From assembly GCF_017426705.2 (NCBI RefSeq), contig NZ_CP147251.1:186001-250000 (forward strand): a stretch of 64,000 nucleotides of DNA, read 5' to 3'. Every line of letters starts with the position of its first letter. Position 1 is the stretch's first letter. The position numbers and the translations under genes were made by a program. Below, piece by piece: positions 1-8,684 of this stretch. The notes beneath the pieces were generated by a model. It worked only from the letters and a program-made list of their open reading frames with translations, was not told where the DNA came from and made no database searches. Origin of the DNA: Enterococcus sp. DIV2402 (GTDB lineage: Bacteria > Bacillota > Bacilli > Lactobacillales > Enterococcaceae).

Positions 1-2
1 TC

Positions 3-902
3 GCACGTTTCTGGGCAGACCGCGTGCATTATTCAAAACGTAACGATGCGTATATGATTCATGGCGTAACTGGTCCAAATGAATATGAAAATAATATCAA
101 CAATAACTGGTACACTAATACAATTGCGACTTGGGTGTTAAACTATACGTTAGAAAACTACTTGCGTTATCAAGAAGAAACAACAATTACGATTTCAGAA
201 GAAGAACAGGCGAAATGGCGTGAAATTATTGAAAAAATGTACTTCCCTGTTGATGAAGAACTTGGTGTGTTTGTCCAACATGATACATTCTTAGATAAAG
301 ATTTAATGAACGTCACTGAGTTAGATCCAAAACACTTACCATTAAATCAAAACTGGTCATGGGATCGAATTTTACGTTCTTGCTTTATCAAACAAGCGGA
401 TGTCTTACAAGGTATTTATTTCTTAGGCAATCAATTCACAAAAGAAGAAAAACGTCGTAACTTTGAATTTTATGAACCAATGACTGTTCATGAGTCTTCT
501 CTCTCTCCTTCCATTCATGCGATCTTAGCCGCTGAATTGGGAATGGAAGACAAAGCCTTGGAAATGTACGAACGCACCGCACGTTTAGATTTAGACAACT
601 ATAACAACGATACAGAAGATGGCTTACACATTACTTCAATGACTGGTAGCTGGTTAGGAATTGTTCAAGGATTCGCTCAAATGAAAACCTTTGATGAAGT
701 GTTAAGCTTTGCTCCTTTTGTTCCTAAAACTTGGGATTCTTATGCCTTTCATATCAACTATCGTGGGCGCCTGTTAGCTGTTTCTGTGACCCAAGAACAC
801 GTAACGTTGAAATTAATTGACGGGGAAGCCTTAACCTTAACTGTTTACAATGACAGTTACACATTAGAAGATTCTCTAGAAATCCCTGTAAAAAACAACT
901 AG
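3..902 (+). CDS. malP: Maltose phosphorylase (GH65), C-terminal part
   Basis: The reading frame is open from base 3, so the 5' part of the gene lies outside the window; about 299 codons of a protein usually near 750 residues are present. GH65 maltose phosphorylases split maltose with phosphate into glucose and beta-glucose 1-phosphate in the cytoplasm. The sequence shows the GH65 catalytic-acid block [20 protein letters not shown], where the Glu of NEY is the general acid by family knowledge, followed by the helical region ([18 protein letters not shown]) and the small C-terminal beta domain. A strong terminator follows and then a LacI regulator on the same strand, so this is probably the last gene of a maltose operon. 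Kojibiose or trehalose phosphorylase is a less likely alternative. Confidence 0.9.
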   Translation, partial: ARFWADRVHYSKRNDAYMIHGVTGPNEYENNINNNWYTNTIATWVLNYTLENYLRYQEETTITISEEEQAKWREIIEKMYFPVDEELGVFVQHDTFLDKDLMNVTELDPKHLPLNQNWSWDRILRSCFIKQADVLQGIYFLGNQFTKEEKRRNFEFYEPMTVHESSLSPSIHAILAAELGMEDKALEMYERTARLDLDNYNNDTEDGLHITSMTGSWLGIVQGFAQMKTFDEVLSFAPFVPKTWDSYAFHINYRGRLLAVSVTQEHVTLKLIDGEALTLTVYNDSYTLEDSLEIPVKNN

Positions 903-912
903 GCCTACTTAC

Positions 913-950
913 AAACGTTCATTTGTCGTTGAGGCAAATGAACGTTTTTT
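913..950 (+). terminator. Rho-independent terminator after malP
   Basis: A 13-bp perfect stem (AAACGTTCATTTG and its complement) is followed by a T run. It separates malP from malR. Confidence 0.85.
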
Positions 951-1008
951 CAAATCAAGCTAGCAGGTAATGGTTCCCTGTGATACTATAATCGAGAGGT
1001 GGGAAAAC

Positions 1009-2028
1009 ATGAGTATTACGGTAAAAGATGTAGCAAAAAAAGCGGGCGTGGCGACATCCACCGTCTCCCGTGTCATCAATGACCATCCGAGTATTTCGGA
1101 AGAGACTAAGAAAAAAGTCCGCAAAGTAATGGATGAGTTAGGTTATACCCCGAATTTAGCTGCACGTAATCTTGGTAAACAGATTTCAAGTGCAATCGGC
1201 GTCGTATTACCGCCGTTAGATTCAAAAGAACGTATCGGTAATCCTTTTCACTTAGAGACCATTGAGACAATTAATGATGAAGCACGCAATTATGGCATGT
1301 CGGTAGCGATTGCTTCAGCACGAGACTTTGATACCCTGTTAGAAAATGTTCAGCGTATGCATCGTCAAAAGCAAGTCGATGGGTTCATTTTGACTTATTC
1401 TGATAAAGATGATCCAATTATTCGTTATTTATTAGAAGAAGCAGTCCCTTTCACTTTGATTGGGCAACCGTATATTGCGGAAGAGAAAACCATTTATGTG
1501 GATAATGACAATCAATTATTAGGTAAACAAGCAACTGAATATCTAATTGAAGAAGGTCACGAACAAATTCTCTTTGCAAGTAATATCACGCACGAGAATT
1601 TATATTATGAACGCTTTTTCGGCTATCAAAAAGCCTTAATGATGGCAAACTTGCCTGTTCATTCAGCAGCAACTTTTGAATCACCTGATGATTACGTTAG
1701 ATTTGAAGAAACCTTGACCAATACGAAAGCAACAGCTATTGTGGTACTTGATGACTTATTTGCTGTACGAATCATGCAATTAGTCAATTTATACGGCTAT
1801 CGAGTTCCTGAAGACATTTCTATTATCAGCTTTAACAATTCTATTTTTGCAACACTCATTCATCCCTATTTAACAAGTATTGATATCGATGTACCTTCCC
1901 TAGGTAAAATTGCCACACAACGTTTAATGGATCAATTAAACAATAAACAACAACGTAGTATTCGTGTAGTTGTTCCTCATCGCTTGATTAAACGTGAATC
2001 AGTGATGAAACGAAATGTTCAAAACTAA
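1009..2028 (+). CDS. malR: LacI-family regulator, probably maltose regulator MalR
   Basis: A 339-residue LacI/GalR protein. The N-terminal HTH and hinge are clear (TVKDVAKKAGVATSTVSRVINDHPSISEET, written here in two parts as TVKDVAKKAGVATSTVSRV and INDHPSISEET), followed by a periplasmic-binding-protein-like effector domain to about residue 330. The start at 1009 is chosen because GAGGTGGG lies just upstream and the HTH begins at residue 2; an in-frame start at 970 would add 13 residues unlike the family. It lies directly downstream of malP, which supports control of maltose genes; that link is inference. Binding sites in front of malP are outside the window. Confidence 0.85.
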   Translation: MSITVKDVAKKAGVATSTVSRVINDHPSISEETKKKVRKVMDELGYTPNLAARNLGKQISSAIGVVLPPLDSKERIGNPFHLETIETINDEARNYGMSVAIASARDFDTLLENVQRMHRQKQVDGFILTYSDKDDPIIRYLLEEAVPFTLIGQPYIAEEKTIYVDNDNQLLGKQATEYLIEEGHEQILFASNITHENLYYERFFGYQKALMMANLPVHSAATFESPDDYVRFEETLTNTKATAIVVLDDLFAVRIMQLVNLYGYRVPEDISIISFNNSIFATLIHPYLTSIDIDVPSLGKIATQRLMDQLNNKQQRSIRVVVPHRLIKRESVMKRNVQN

Positions 2029-2033
2029 ACAAA

Positions 2034-2077
2034 AAAACAAGCTTAAACCCTCTATCAAAAGGTTTAAGCTTGTTTTT
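2034..2077. terminator. Bidirectional terminator between malR and manA
   Basis: A 16-17 bp stem (AAAAACAAGCTTAAACC and complement) with A and T runs on its two sides lies between two convergent genes. Confidence 0.85.
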
Positions 2078-2080
2078 TCA

Positions 2081-3031
2081 CTATTTTTCTCCAGGTTCTG
2101 AGGCAATGATTTTTACATCACCTTGAATTTCCCAACTAGTAATTTGATCTGGCAAAATAAAGCTTGTTCCTAATTCTAGCTCATACACTTCCCCATCAAC
2201 AACTAATTTTCCATAACCATCGATAACTGTTGCTAAGGTGTATGGTGCTTGTTTTACAAAATTTAATACACCTTTTACTTGCCATTCATAAACATTAAAG
2301 AAGTCGGTTTTCAAATATGTGACTACAGCAGATTCACCATGTCTTACCTCGGTAATACTTACTTCTGGTGTACGTGCAGGAACAGTTGTGACATCCACCG
2401 ATTGTTGAATGTGCAACTCACGAGTTTGCCCTTGATCATCTGTTCGATCATAATCATATACGCGATAAGTGGTATCCGAACTTTGTTGGGTTTCCAAAAT
2501 TAAAATACCTTTTCCAATCGCATGAATGGTGCCACTTGGAACATAGAAGAAATCGCCTTTTTTAACAGGCACGCGTACAAATAAATCATCCCAACGTTCT
2601 TCTTCAATCATTTGTGCGAGTTCTTCACGAGTGGTCGCTGAATGTCCATAAATAATTTCTGCTCCTGGTGCAGCATCAATAATATACCAGCATTCCGTTT
2701 TGCCAAGCTCTCCTTCGTGTTCTAAGCCATAAGTATCATCTGGATGCACTTGAACAGATAAATCATCTTCTGCATCTAAAATTTTTATTAATAATGGGAA
2801 CACTTCTTCGCTTGGTTGACCAAATAATTCCTTGTGTTCTGCCCACAATGCATCTAACGTTTGTCCTTTGTAAGGCCCATTTTGTACAACACTAACGCCA
2901 TGTGGATGGGCACTAATCGCCCAATCTTCACCAATATGGTCATTGGGGATATCAAAACCAAAGACGGTTTTTAATCGACTTCCTCCCCAAATTTTCTCTT
3001 GAAATACAGGTTCCATAAATAATGGTTGCAT
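2081..3031 (-). CDS. manA: Mannose-6-phosphate isomerase, class I
   Basis: A 316-residue cupin-type phosphomannose isomerase interconverting fructose 6-phosphate and mannose 6-phosphate. Zinc ligands of the family are visible: Gln and His in SVQVHPDD (about residues 95-101), Glu in GKTECWYI, and His in VPSGTIHAIG. Short length and the N-terminus LFMEPVFQEKIWGGSRL match the Firmicute class I short form. The start has a good Shine-Dalgarno (GAGAGGAG). An extended -10 element TG-C-TATAAT lies at 3066-3074 on the minus strand, overlapping the 3' end of the next gene upstream, so manA has its own promoter. Confidence 0.95.
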   Translation of the reverse strand: MQPLFMEPVFQEKIWGGSRLKTVFGFDIPNDHIGEDWAISAHPHGVSVVQNGPYKGQTLDALWAEHKELFGQPSEEVFPLLIKILDAEDDLSVQVHPDDTYGLEHEGELGKTECWYIIDAAPGAEIIYGHSATTREELAQMIEEERWDDLFVRVPVKKGDFFYVPSGTIHAIGKGILILETQQSSDTTYRVYDYDRTDDQGQTRELHIQQSVDVTTVPARTPEVSITEVRHGESAVVTYLKTDFFNVYEWQVKGVLNFVKQAPYTLATVIDGYGKLVVDGEVYELELGTSFILPDQITSWEIQGDVKIIASEPGEK

Positions 3032-3065
3032 TGTTGCTCTCCTCTCGTTACTTTTCTATTGGCTT

Positions 3066-3074
3066 ATTATAGCA
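3066..3074 (-). promoter_or_regulatory. Extended -10 promoter of manA
   Basis: TGCTATAAT is read on the minus strand about 35 bp before the manA start. No good -35 box is seen, as is usual with extended -10 promoters. Confidence 0.6.
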
Positions 3075-4056
3075 CGTTTTGTAATCGTTTTTCAGATAAA
3101 TACTGTGCAATAATTTCATCCCTGTGTCGTTTATAGTCTTCGCGTTTATCAACAGGATGCACACGATTCGATAAAAAGGCGAATCCTTGCTGTTTCCTTG
3201 GATCGATTAGCAAAAAAGTCCCCGTGTACCCTGTATGAAAAAACATATCTTCTTTCAAATCCCAACCTAATGACCTCTTCCCGTTTTGCATAGGGGTATG
3301 ATCCTGCAATAGCCACTCGATAGTTGCCGACTTTAAATAACTGCCCTCAAAATAAGTTCGCATGAACAAGTGAATATCGTCAATCGTCGTAAATAATCCT
3401 GCATTACCCGCATGCTCTCCTAAAATGCGAGCTTTAGGATCATGTGTGATTCCTTTAATGACTGTCCCATCTGCCAATTGTTGCGTAGGTACAATCCGAT
3501 TAGCAGTTAGTGGTGGAAACTGACTGTTTGTCATGCCAATTGGCTTCAAGACCTCTTCTTGAAAAATGATTGTTGCGGATTTCCCTAATAATTCTTCTAA
3601 CATAAATCCTAATAAAATCGTTCCTGCATCAGTATATTTCACTATTTTACCTAGGTTTTCCCCTGGTTGTAAAGTTAGATACGCTTTTTGTAATTCAAAC
3701 GCAGATAATTGATCTCGATTGGGAATCCACGTTTGAATATCTGAGGTATGTGTTAATAAATGGCGTAAGGTAATTTGATCATTCGCAAAAGTAGGTAAAT
3801 ATTGTTTGAGGGGCGCATCTATCTGCAATTTATCTTGTTCCCATAAACGTAATACTACACTTGTTGTACAAATGACTTTAGTTAAAGAAGCGACATCAAA
3901 GACATGCTGCTGCGTCATCGCTTCTTTCTCCGGTAAAACCGCAGCGTCTCCTAAAACATGCGTCTCATTTTCTTGTTCAATAAATTGATAGACGACACCA
4001 GGAAAAACGCCTTGCGCTAGTTTTTTAGCAATCATTGCTTGCGTTTTAGGATACAT
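3067..4056 (-). CDS. Serine hydrolase, beta-lactamase/class C family
   Basis: A 329-residue protein of the class C beta-lactamase-like esterase family. The SxxK motif is SLTK (about residues 57-60), the Tyr motif is YTD (about 142-144, an Asp in place of the usual Asn of YxN), and the third motif is HTG (about residue 273). No signal peptide is visible, so it is probably cytoplasmic. The substrate is unknown; relatives are esterases, D-aminopeptidases or peptidase-like enzymes, and resistance to beta-lactams is not implied. It is 21 bp downstream of the P-loop kinase gene and probably cotranscribed with it. Shine-Dalgarno AAAGGAG precedes the start. Confidence 0.8.
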   Translation of the reverse strand: MYPKTQAMIAKKLAQGVFPGVVYQFIEQENETHVLGDAAVLPEKEAMTQQHVFDVASLTKVICTTSVVLRLWEQDKLQIDAPLKQYLPTFANDQITLRHLLTHTSDIQTWIPNRDQLSAFELQKAYLTLQPGENLGKIVKYTDAGTILLGFMLEELLGKSATIIFQEEVLKPIGMTNSQFPPLTANRIVPTQQLADGTVIKGITHDPKARILGEHAGNAGLFTTIDDIHLFMRTYFEGSYLKSATIEWLLQDHTPMQNGKRSLGWDLKEDMFFHTGYTGTFLLIDPRKQQGFAFLSNRVHPVDKREDYKRHRDEIIAQYLSEKRLQNVL

Positions 4057-4077
4057 CCTTTCACTCCTTTTCGATAA

Positions 4078-4584
4078 TTAGTGATATTGTTGGTATAACT
4101 TCTCTAATTCCGATTGATTGCGAACAATAATGGTTTTATCAGGATAAGCATCTTTAATTTCTTGATAATGTTGTCTAATTGCTCTAGTGCGCCCTTGATA
4201 TAAAACCCACCATAAAAACTCCCAATCAATTTTTTCTTCGCAACCTTCTGCCATGTCTGGACGAGTTTTCCCACGATAGTTAAAATAGCGAGTCACCACA
4301 CGTCGCAAGGCATGCCAGCGTGGAAACAATAACAATACGATTTGATCAGCTTTCTCTAGACGCTCAGCTTGATAATAGCGTGTGTAATTTCCATCGATAA
4401 CCCAATTCGCTCCAGCTGAAAATTCTTTTACAAGAGCCTTGGCTTCCTCATCGGGACGCGTCTGCCAATTTTCAATAAATTGCACCGTATCTAGATGCAA
4501 ACAAGGAATCTGTTGCATTATGGCAATATGTTTGGCTAAGGTTGATTTTCCGCTTCCCGAATATCCTAAGATTGCTACTTTCAT
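4078..4584 (-). CDS. P-loop kinase-like protein (DNA topology modulation/FlaR-like)
   Basis: A 168-residue small P-loop NTPase. Walker A is GYSGSGKST at residues 7-15 and the lid-type segment VVTRYFNYRGKTRPD follows. This matches the adenylate-kinase-like proteins often annotated DNA topology modulation protein, whose true substrate is unproven. The start has AAAGGAG at good spacing. It sits upstream of the serine hydrolase with a 21-bp gap. Confidence 0.75.
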   Translation of the reverse strand: MKVAILGYSGSGKSTLAKHIAIMQQIPCLHLDTVQFIENWQTRPDEEAKALVKEFSAGANWVIDGNYTRYYQAERLEKADQIVLLLFPRWHALRRVVTRYFNYRGKTRPDMAEGCEEKIDWEFLWWVLYQGRTRAIRQHYQEIKDAYPDKTIIVRNQSELEKLYQQYH

Positions 4585-4616
4585 TCTGATACTCTCCTTT
4601 GTAAAAATGCAAAAAC

Positions 4617-4658
4617 AAAGTCATAAGCTCTTGCATTTCGCAATAACTTATGACTTTT
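4617..4658 (-). terminator. Terminator after the glyoxalase gene
   Basis: An 11-bp stem (AAAGTCATAAG and complement) is followed on the minus strand by a T-rich run. It overlaps the last codons of the glyoxalase gene region. Confidence 0.6.
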
Positions 4659-4659
4659 T

Positions 4660-5454
4660 CTAATGACGAACGAACCACCACTCGATGCCAACCGCATCAT
4701 AAATGGTTAAAATAGATTTCTTTTTATCAATAAAAAATTCTTTTTTCAACTCACTTAAATGTTTTTCTAAGTCCAGAATATTTTCTTCACTAATAAAAAA
4801 TTTTAAAAATTCTAAACCTAAAATTTCATGGCTTTCCACTGCGATAGCTTCACTTTCCGCTTTGTTTAATCCTACATGAAAAGATTGATTGTTTAAGTGA
4901 TAGCCTTGTTCTTTGTTTTCAAAACCTAAAATTTCATGTAAAAATGAAGCTTCTTCGGTAACATCTATTACATTTAAGTGCACGTGTTCAAAGTGTGAAT
5001 CGACAGACAAATGCGTATGTTCTCCGGTACTAGCGGCTAACAAATCTGTTTCAGACAATGCTTCATTGACTTGAGTATAAATTTCTAATTGATTCTCTTC
5101 TGGATCAGTTAGTTGAATTCGAGCTTCTGTCTCATTGAGCAAAATAGTCACTGGATAATCCGCTTTTTTCAAGCGTGCAAAAATATCACTTAATTCTGCT
5201 ACACTACCTACTCGCAGTGTTAAATGCTGTAATTTTTTTACTTTACCAAAGTAATCTTGCGCACGTGGACTTTCTTCCAACCACAAATTTTCACTTTTAT
5301 CTTCAACCGTTCCCATAATCGCTAAGGCATTTTCTTCCCCTTTTAAGACAAAACCAATCAAATCACGATAAAAATCAATCATTTTATCACGATCTTTGAC
5401 ACGAATTGCTACTGTTGCTAGTGCAGTAGTTGTGCCTAAATTAAAACCTGACAT
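4660..5454 (-). CDS. VOC/glyoxalase-family dioxygenase-like protein
   Basis: A 264-residue protein with two tandem vicinal-oxygen-chelate modules, the N-terminal one from about residue 10 (LATVAIRVKDRDKMIDFYRD) and the second from about 145 (HFEHVHLNVIDVTEEASFLHE). The layout is like CatE-type ring-cleavage dioxygenases. Metal-ligand candidates are H in LQHLTLRV, E in NQLEIYT and H in HVHLNV. The substrate is unknown. It is monocistronic as judged by the terminator after it and the 100-bp gap before it. Shine-Dalgarno AAGGAGG precedes the start. Confidence 0.75.
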   Translation of the reverse strand: MSGFNLGTTTALATVAIRVKDRDKMIDFYRDLIGFVLKGEENALAIMGTVEDKSENLWLEESPRAQDYFGKVKKLQHLTLRVGSVAELSDIFARLKKADYPVTILLNETEARIQLTDPEENQLEIYTQVNEALSETDLLAASTGEHTHLSVDSHFEHVHLNVIDVTEEASFLHEILGFENKEQGYHLNNQSFHVGLNKAESEAIAVESHEILGLEFLKFFISEENILDLEKHLSELKKEFFIDKKKSILTIYDAVGIEWWFVRH

Positions 5455-5557
5455 TTTTTCACGGCCTCCTTGTTTCTTCTCAAACTATTGTACTGATAAA
5501 AAAACATTCACGCAACTAAAACTCTAGATATTTTCAGAATTTTTCAACAGACTTTTT

Positions 5558-6493
5558 TCATGACGATTGTGATTGTTTATGTAATGGGTAAACGGCTCCA
5601 ATAATTCCTGCATCGTTTTTTAATTTTGCTGGTAAAATGGGTGTCCAGCCATATTGCTTGATAAAATTAATGCTCTCATGACGCGTCTCAAGTTTTTCCA
5701 TTGTTTCTTTAAGACCATTAAAAAATTGTTCATTGGCACTGATACCACCACCAATTAAAATCGCCTCTGGGTCATATTGACTGATTAAATTTATTAAACC
5801 AACCGCTAAATCTTGATGAAAACGATCAACAACTTGGCGAGCAATCGGTTCATTTTCTGTATAACGTTGTAAAATCTCACGAGCATCCCATGTTGATGTT
5901 GCTTCTGGTTGTTCTTTAATTAGCGCCTCATTGTACAAACGGCACAAGCCACCAATGACAGATATGTGAAGGTTTAAACTAGCATATTCAATATTACCTT
6001 CTTCAGGTAACTCTTTAGTAATTGCCCAGCCAAATTCACCAGCTATACCATGTGCACCACGGAAAACCTCTCCGTTAATGACAATTCCGCCACCAACACC
6101 AGTTCCTAAAACAATACATAAATAATTATCTAAATCTTGGGCATTTCCTACCCATTTTTCAGCGATTGCAACTGCATTCGCATCATTTTCAACCACAGTT
6201 ACCATACCTGTACGGGCTTTAATTTCTTCTTTTAAGTTTGTGCCATATAAGGAACGAATAGCACCTGCTGTCGTCATCATTCCATCTTTTTGAATGATAC
6301 CTGGTGCACTAATTCCAACACCTAAAATATCGTCATGCTTTTCCTGATACGCTTGAATAATTGCTGTAACTTGTTCTAAAAATGGTTCTTTATCTTTGGG
6401 CGTATCCAGGGCGCTTTTTTCAAAAATTTGCGCTGCATCGTCTACTAACGCATATTTAATTTGTGTCCCACCAATATCAATTCCCACGTACAT
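5558..6493 (-). CDS. ROK-family sugar kinase (glucokinase-like)
   Basis: A 311-residue ROK kinase. The ATP phosphate loop is DIGGTQIKYAL at residues 5-15, the sugar-binding block is ENDANAVAIAEKW, and the ROK block is LGTGVGGGIVINGEVFRGAHG. The zinc motif CxCGxxGCxE of classical ROK glucokinases is not found: the equivalent stretch reads GNIEYASLNLHISVIGG, as in BglK-type beta-glucoside kinases. I therefore call a hexose or beta-glucoside kinase rather than glucokinase. The start at 6493 is preferred because AAAGGAG lies 8 bp before it and the family begins with MYVGIDIGG; an upstream ATG at 6514 is less fitting. It has no operon partner. Confidence 0.8.
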   Translation of the reverse strand: MYVGIDIGGTQIKYALVDDAAQIFEKSALDTPKDKEPFLEQVTAIIQAYQEKHDDILGVGISAPGIIQKDGMMTTAGAIRSLYGTNLKEEIKARTGMVTVVENDANAVAIAEKWVGNAQDLDNYLCIVLGTGVGGGIVINGEVFRGAHGIAGEFGWAITKELPEEGNIEYASLNLHISVIGGLCRLYNEALIKEQPEATSTWDAREILQRYTENEPIARQVVDRFHQDLAVGLINLISQYDPEAILIGGGISANEQFFNGLKETMEKLETRHESINFIKQYGWTPILPAKLKNDAGIIGAVYPLHKQSQSS

Positions 6494-6639
6494 AGCCAAA
6501 ACTCCTTTCATCACTTTTTTCTATAGTATAGAAGAAAAAAAAAGCTTTAACAAGCACGGCTCCATTAAGAAGGAAAATAATTACAGCTAAACACTAGAAT
6601 ATGGTAAAGTAACTATAAAAGAAATAGGAGGAAATTTTT

Positions 6640-7065
6640 ATGGAAAACTGTATTTTTTGTAAAATTATCAATCAAGAAATTCCAAGTTATAAAGTATATG
6701 AGGATGAAAAAATCTATGCATTCTTAGATATCACGCAAGTAACTAAAGGACATACATTAGTTATTCCTAAAAAACATGTTTCTGATGTTTTCGAATACGA
6801 AGAAGAATTAGCGGCGGACGTCTTTACACGCATTCCAAAAATTGCCCGTGCACTCGAAGCATCATTTCCTGAAATGCAAGGGTTGAATATTGTGAATAAT
6901 AACCGAGAAGTAGCTTATCAAACTGTCTTTCATTCACATGTCCATTTAATCCCTCGTTATGGAAAAGATGACGATTTCTCGATGCATTTCGGTAAACACA
7001 TGGATGATTATACCTCGGAAGAAATGGTTGCTATTGCTGAAAAAATCAAAGCGCAGGTGAAATAA
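6640..7065 (+). CDS. hit: HIT-family nucleotide-binding hydrolase
   Basis: A 141-residue histidine-triad protein of the Hint/Fhit-like branch, which hydrolyses nucleoside phosphoramidates or similar AMP conjugates. The triad is HSHVHLIPR at about residues 100-108, and the N-terminus CIFCKIINQEIPS is typical of Firmicute Hit. Shine-Dalgarno AGGAGG is present. It is immediately followed by the YtxH-type gene and then prsA, the same gene order as hit, yhaH and prsA in Bacillus relatives. Confidence 0.95.
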   Translation: MENCIFCKIINQEIPSYKVYEDEKIYAFLDITQVTKGHTLVIPKKHVSDVFEYEEELAADVFTRIPKIARALEASFPEMQGLNIVNNNREVAYQTVFHSHVHLIPRYGKDDDFSMHFGKHMDDYTSEEMVAIAEKIKAQVK

Positions 7066-7419
7066 ATGAGTTTCATAAAAGGATTATTATTTGGCGCAAC
7101 AGTTGGTGGCGTCAGTGGTTTATTGATGGCTCCTCGTAGCGGCAAGGAAACCCAACAAATGGTAGAGACATACATTGATGATGTCACTGAATCAACTAAA
7201 GAATTTAATGAAAGCTTACAAAATTTTCAACAGGCACTTGCTCAAACCCAGAAAACCGTTGAAGAAACGATTCCCTACTTTACGAAATCGCTACAAAAGG
7301 ATGTCGAAGCCTTCAAATTTCAAGCCGCGCCTCGTCTGGCACGAATCAATGAACAAGTGGAAGAAATGAATCAATATATTGCTTCACTTCCTGTTCAAAA
7401 TGAAACTAAGAAAAAGTAA
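7066..7419 (+). CDS. YtxH-domain protein (YhaH-like)
   Basis: A 117-residue protein. The glycine-rich hydrophobic N-terminus (GLLFGATVGGVSGLLMAPRS, residues 5-24) is the YtxH signature, probably a short membrane-associated helix, followed by an amphipathic, coiled-coil-prone region rich in Gln, Glu and Lys. Its ATG abuts the hit stop codon, so the two are translationally coupled. The function of the family is not established; it is recurrent in Firmicutes next to hit and prsA. Confidence 0.85.
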   Translation: MSFIKGLLFGATVGGVSGLLMAPRSGKETQQMVETYIDDVTESTKEFNESLQNFQQALAQTQKTVEETIPYFTKSLQKDVEAFKFQAAPRLARINEQVEEMNQYIASLPVQNETKKK

Positions 7420-7487
7420 AGAAAAAGATATTTGTATGAATTTTATTTGAAAGATTTTACCAACACTTTCCTTTCTGAAAAAGAGTA

Positions 7488-7496
7488 TGGTATAGT
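7488..7496 (+). promoter_or_regulatory. Extended -10 promoter of prsA
   Basis: TG-G-TATAGT lies about 48 bp before the prsA start. Confidence 0.5.
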
Positions 7497-7543
7497 TATG
7501 GCTATGAACATATTGAAATCTAATAACAGGAGTGCTTAATACA

Positions 7544-8515
7544 ATGAAGAAAAAAATTCTTTTAGCAGTTGTCGGCGCAATGAGTGTTTTCACGCTAGCT
7601 GCTTGCTCAGGTAACACAAATACAGAAATCGCAACGATGAAAGGTGCTAAATTAACCGTTGAAGATTTTTATGAGAAAGCAAAAACCGATCAAAACAGTC
7701 AACAAATTGTTTTTGACATGATTTTATCAGAAGTTTTCACATCAAAATACGGCGATAAAGTAACAGACAAAGACGTTGAAAAAGAAATTACAAATGTTTT
7801 TGGTGATACTTTCGAAGATCAATTAAAAGCTTCTGGCATGTCTCGTAAAGAAGTTGAAAACAGTATTCGTGAAAGCTTAGCCTTTAAAGAAGGTTTGAAA
7901 GCTCACGTAGACTTAACAGATGCTGACTTGAAAGCTGCTTGGGATTCTTTCCATCCAGAAGTTGAAGCACAATTAATTGCAGTAACATCTGAAGATGAAG
8001 CAAAAGAAGTAAAAGAAGAAGTAAGTAAAAAAGATGCTGATTTTGGTAAAGTTGCCAAAGAAAAATCAGTTGATGCTTCAAAAGAAGATAGTGGTAAAGT
8101 GAAATTTGACTCATCAACAGCTGCTACAACAATTCCTGAAGAAGTAAAAGCTGCTGCTTGGGATTTAAAAGATGGTGAAATTTCTGAACCAATCGCTGTA
8201 AACTCTGCATATGGTACAAGCTACTATGTAGTGAAAATGGTGAAAAACCAATCAAAAGGCAATGATATGTCTAAATACGAAGACAAGATTAAAGAAATTG
8301 CTACTGATACAAAATTAAACGATAGCGAATTTACAACAAAAGCTATTGGTGAAGAATTAGTTGACGCAAATGTAAAAATCAAAGATGAAGCATTCTCAAA
8401 TATTCTAACAAACTTCATTGATGCAGCAGAAACTAAATCATCTTCAGACTCTGATGCCAAAGAAGCTACTACAAAAGAATCAGAAACAAACGCATCAACT
8501 GAAGAAAGCAAATAA
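7544..8515 (+). CDS. prsA: PrsA foldase lipoprotein (parvulin-type peptidyl-prolyl isomerase)
   Basis: A 323-residue extracytoplasmic lipoprotein that helps secreted proteins fold. The signal peptide KKKILLAVVGAMSVFTLAAC ends in a lipobox with Cys at about residue 21. The parvulin-like PPIase domain spans about residues 140-240 (VEAQLIAVTSEDEAKEV onwards) between N- and C-terminal chaperone-like segments. The C-terminus is low-complexity Ser/Glu/Lys. The start is taken at 7544, with AGGAG upstream; the in-frame GTG at 7532 would overlap the Shine-Dalgarno. A strong terminator follows. Confidence 0.95.
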   Translation: MKKKILLAVVGAMSVFTLAACSGNTNTEIATMKGAKLTVEDFYEKAKTDQNSQQIVFDMILSEVFTSKYGDKVTDKDVEKEITNVFGDTFEDQLKASGMSRKEVENSIRESLAFKEGLKAHVDLTDADLKAAWDSFHPEVEAQLIAVTSEDEAKEVKEEVSKKDADFGKVAKEKSVDASKEDSGKVKFDSSTAATTIPEEVKAAAWDLKDGEISEPIAVNSAYGTSYYVVKMVKNQSKGNDMSKYEDKIKEIATDTKLNDSEFTTKAIGEELVDANVKIKDEAFSNILTNFIDAAETKSSSDSDAKEATTKESETNASTEESK

Positions 8516-8521
8516 TTCTCA

Positions 8522-8562
8522 AAAACAGGCGTTAAGTACGGATGTACTTAACGCCTGTTTTT
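8522..8562 (+). terminator. Terminator after prsA
   Basis: A long perfect stem (AACAGGCGTTAAGTAC and complement) with a 4-base loop is followed by a T run. Confidence 0.9.
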
Positions 8563-8616
8563 ACGTCTTACTATAGAATTTCAATTCAGTAATTTCGTTT
8601 TTAACGAATAAAAAAA

Positions 8617-8653
8617 ACTCTATACGATTATCAAAGAAGAAATCGTATAGAGT
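8617..8653 (-). terminator. Terminator after yhaM
   Basis: A 13-bp perfect stem (ACTCTATACGATT and complement) is followed on the minus strand by seven T. Confidence 0.85.
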
Positions 8654-8684
8654 AAGATTTATTTTTGATTGTAGCAATTAAGTT

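Noticed and set aside
4472..4681. 69-codon minus-strand frame across the kinase/glyoxalase junction
   Set aside because: It overlaps both genes in another frame and contains the terminator hairpin.
7884..8117. 77-codon Leu-rich frame on the minus strand inside prsA
   Set aside because: It is antisense to a clear prsA domain and has no ribosome-binding site; the Leu/Gln pattern mirrors Lys/Glu codons.
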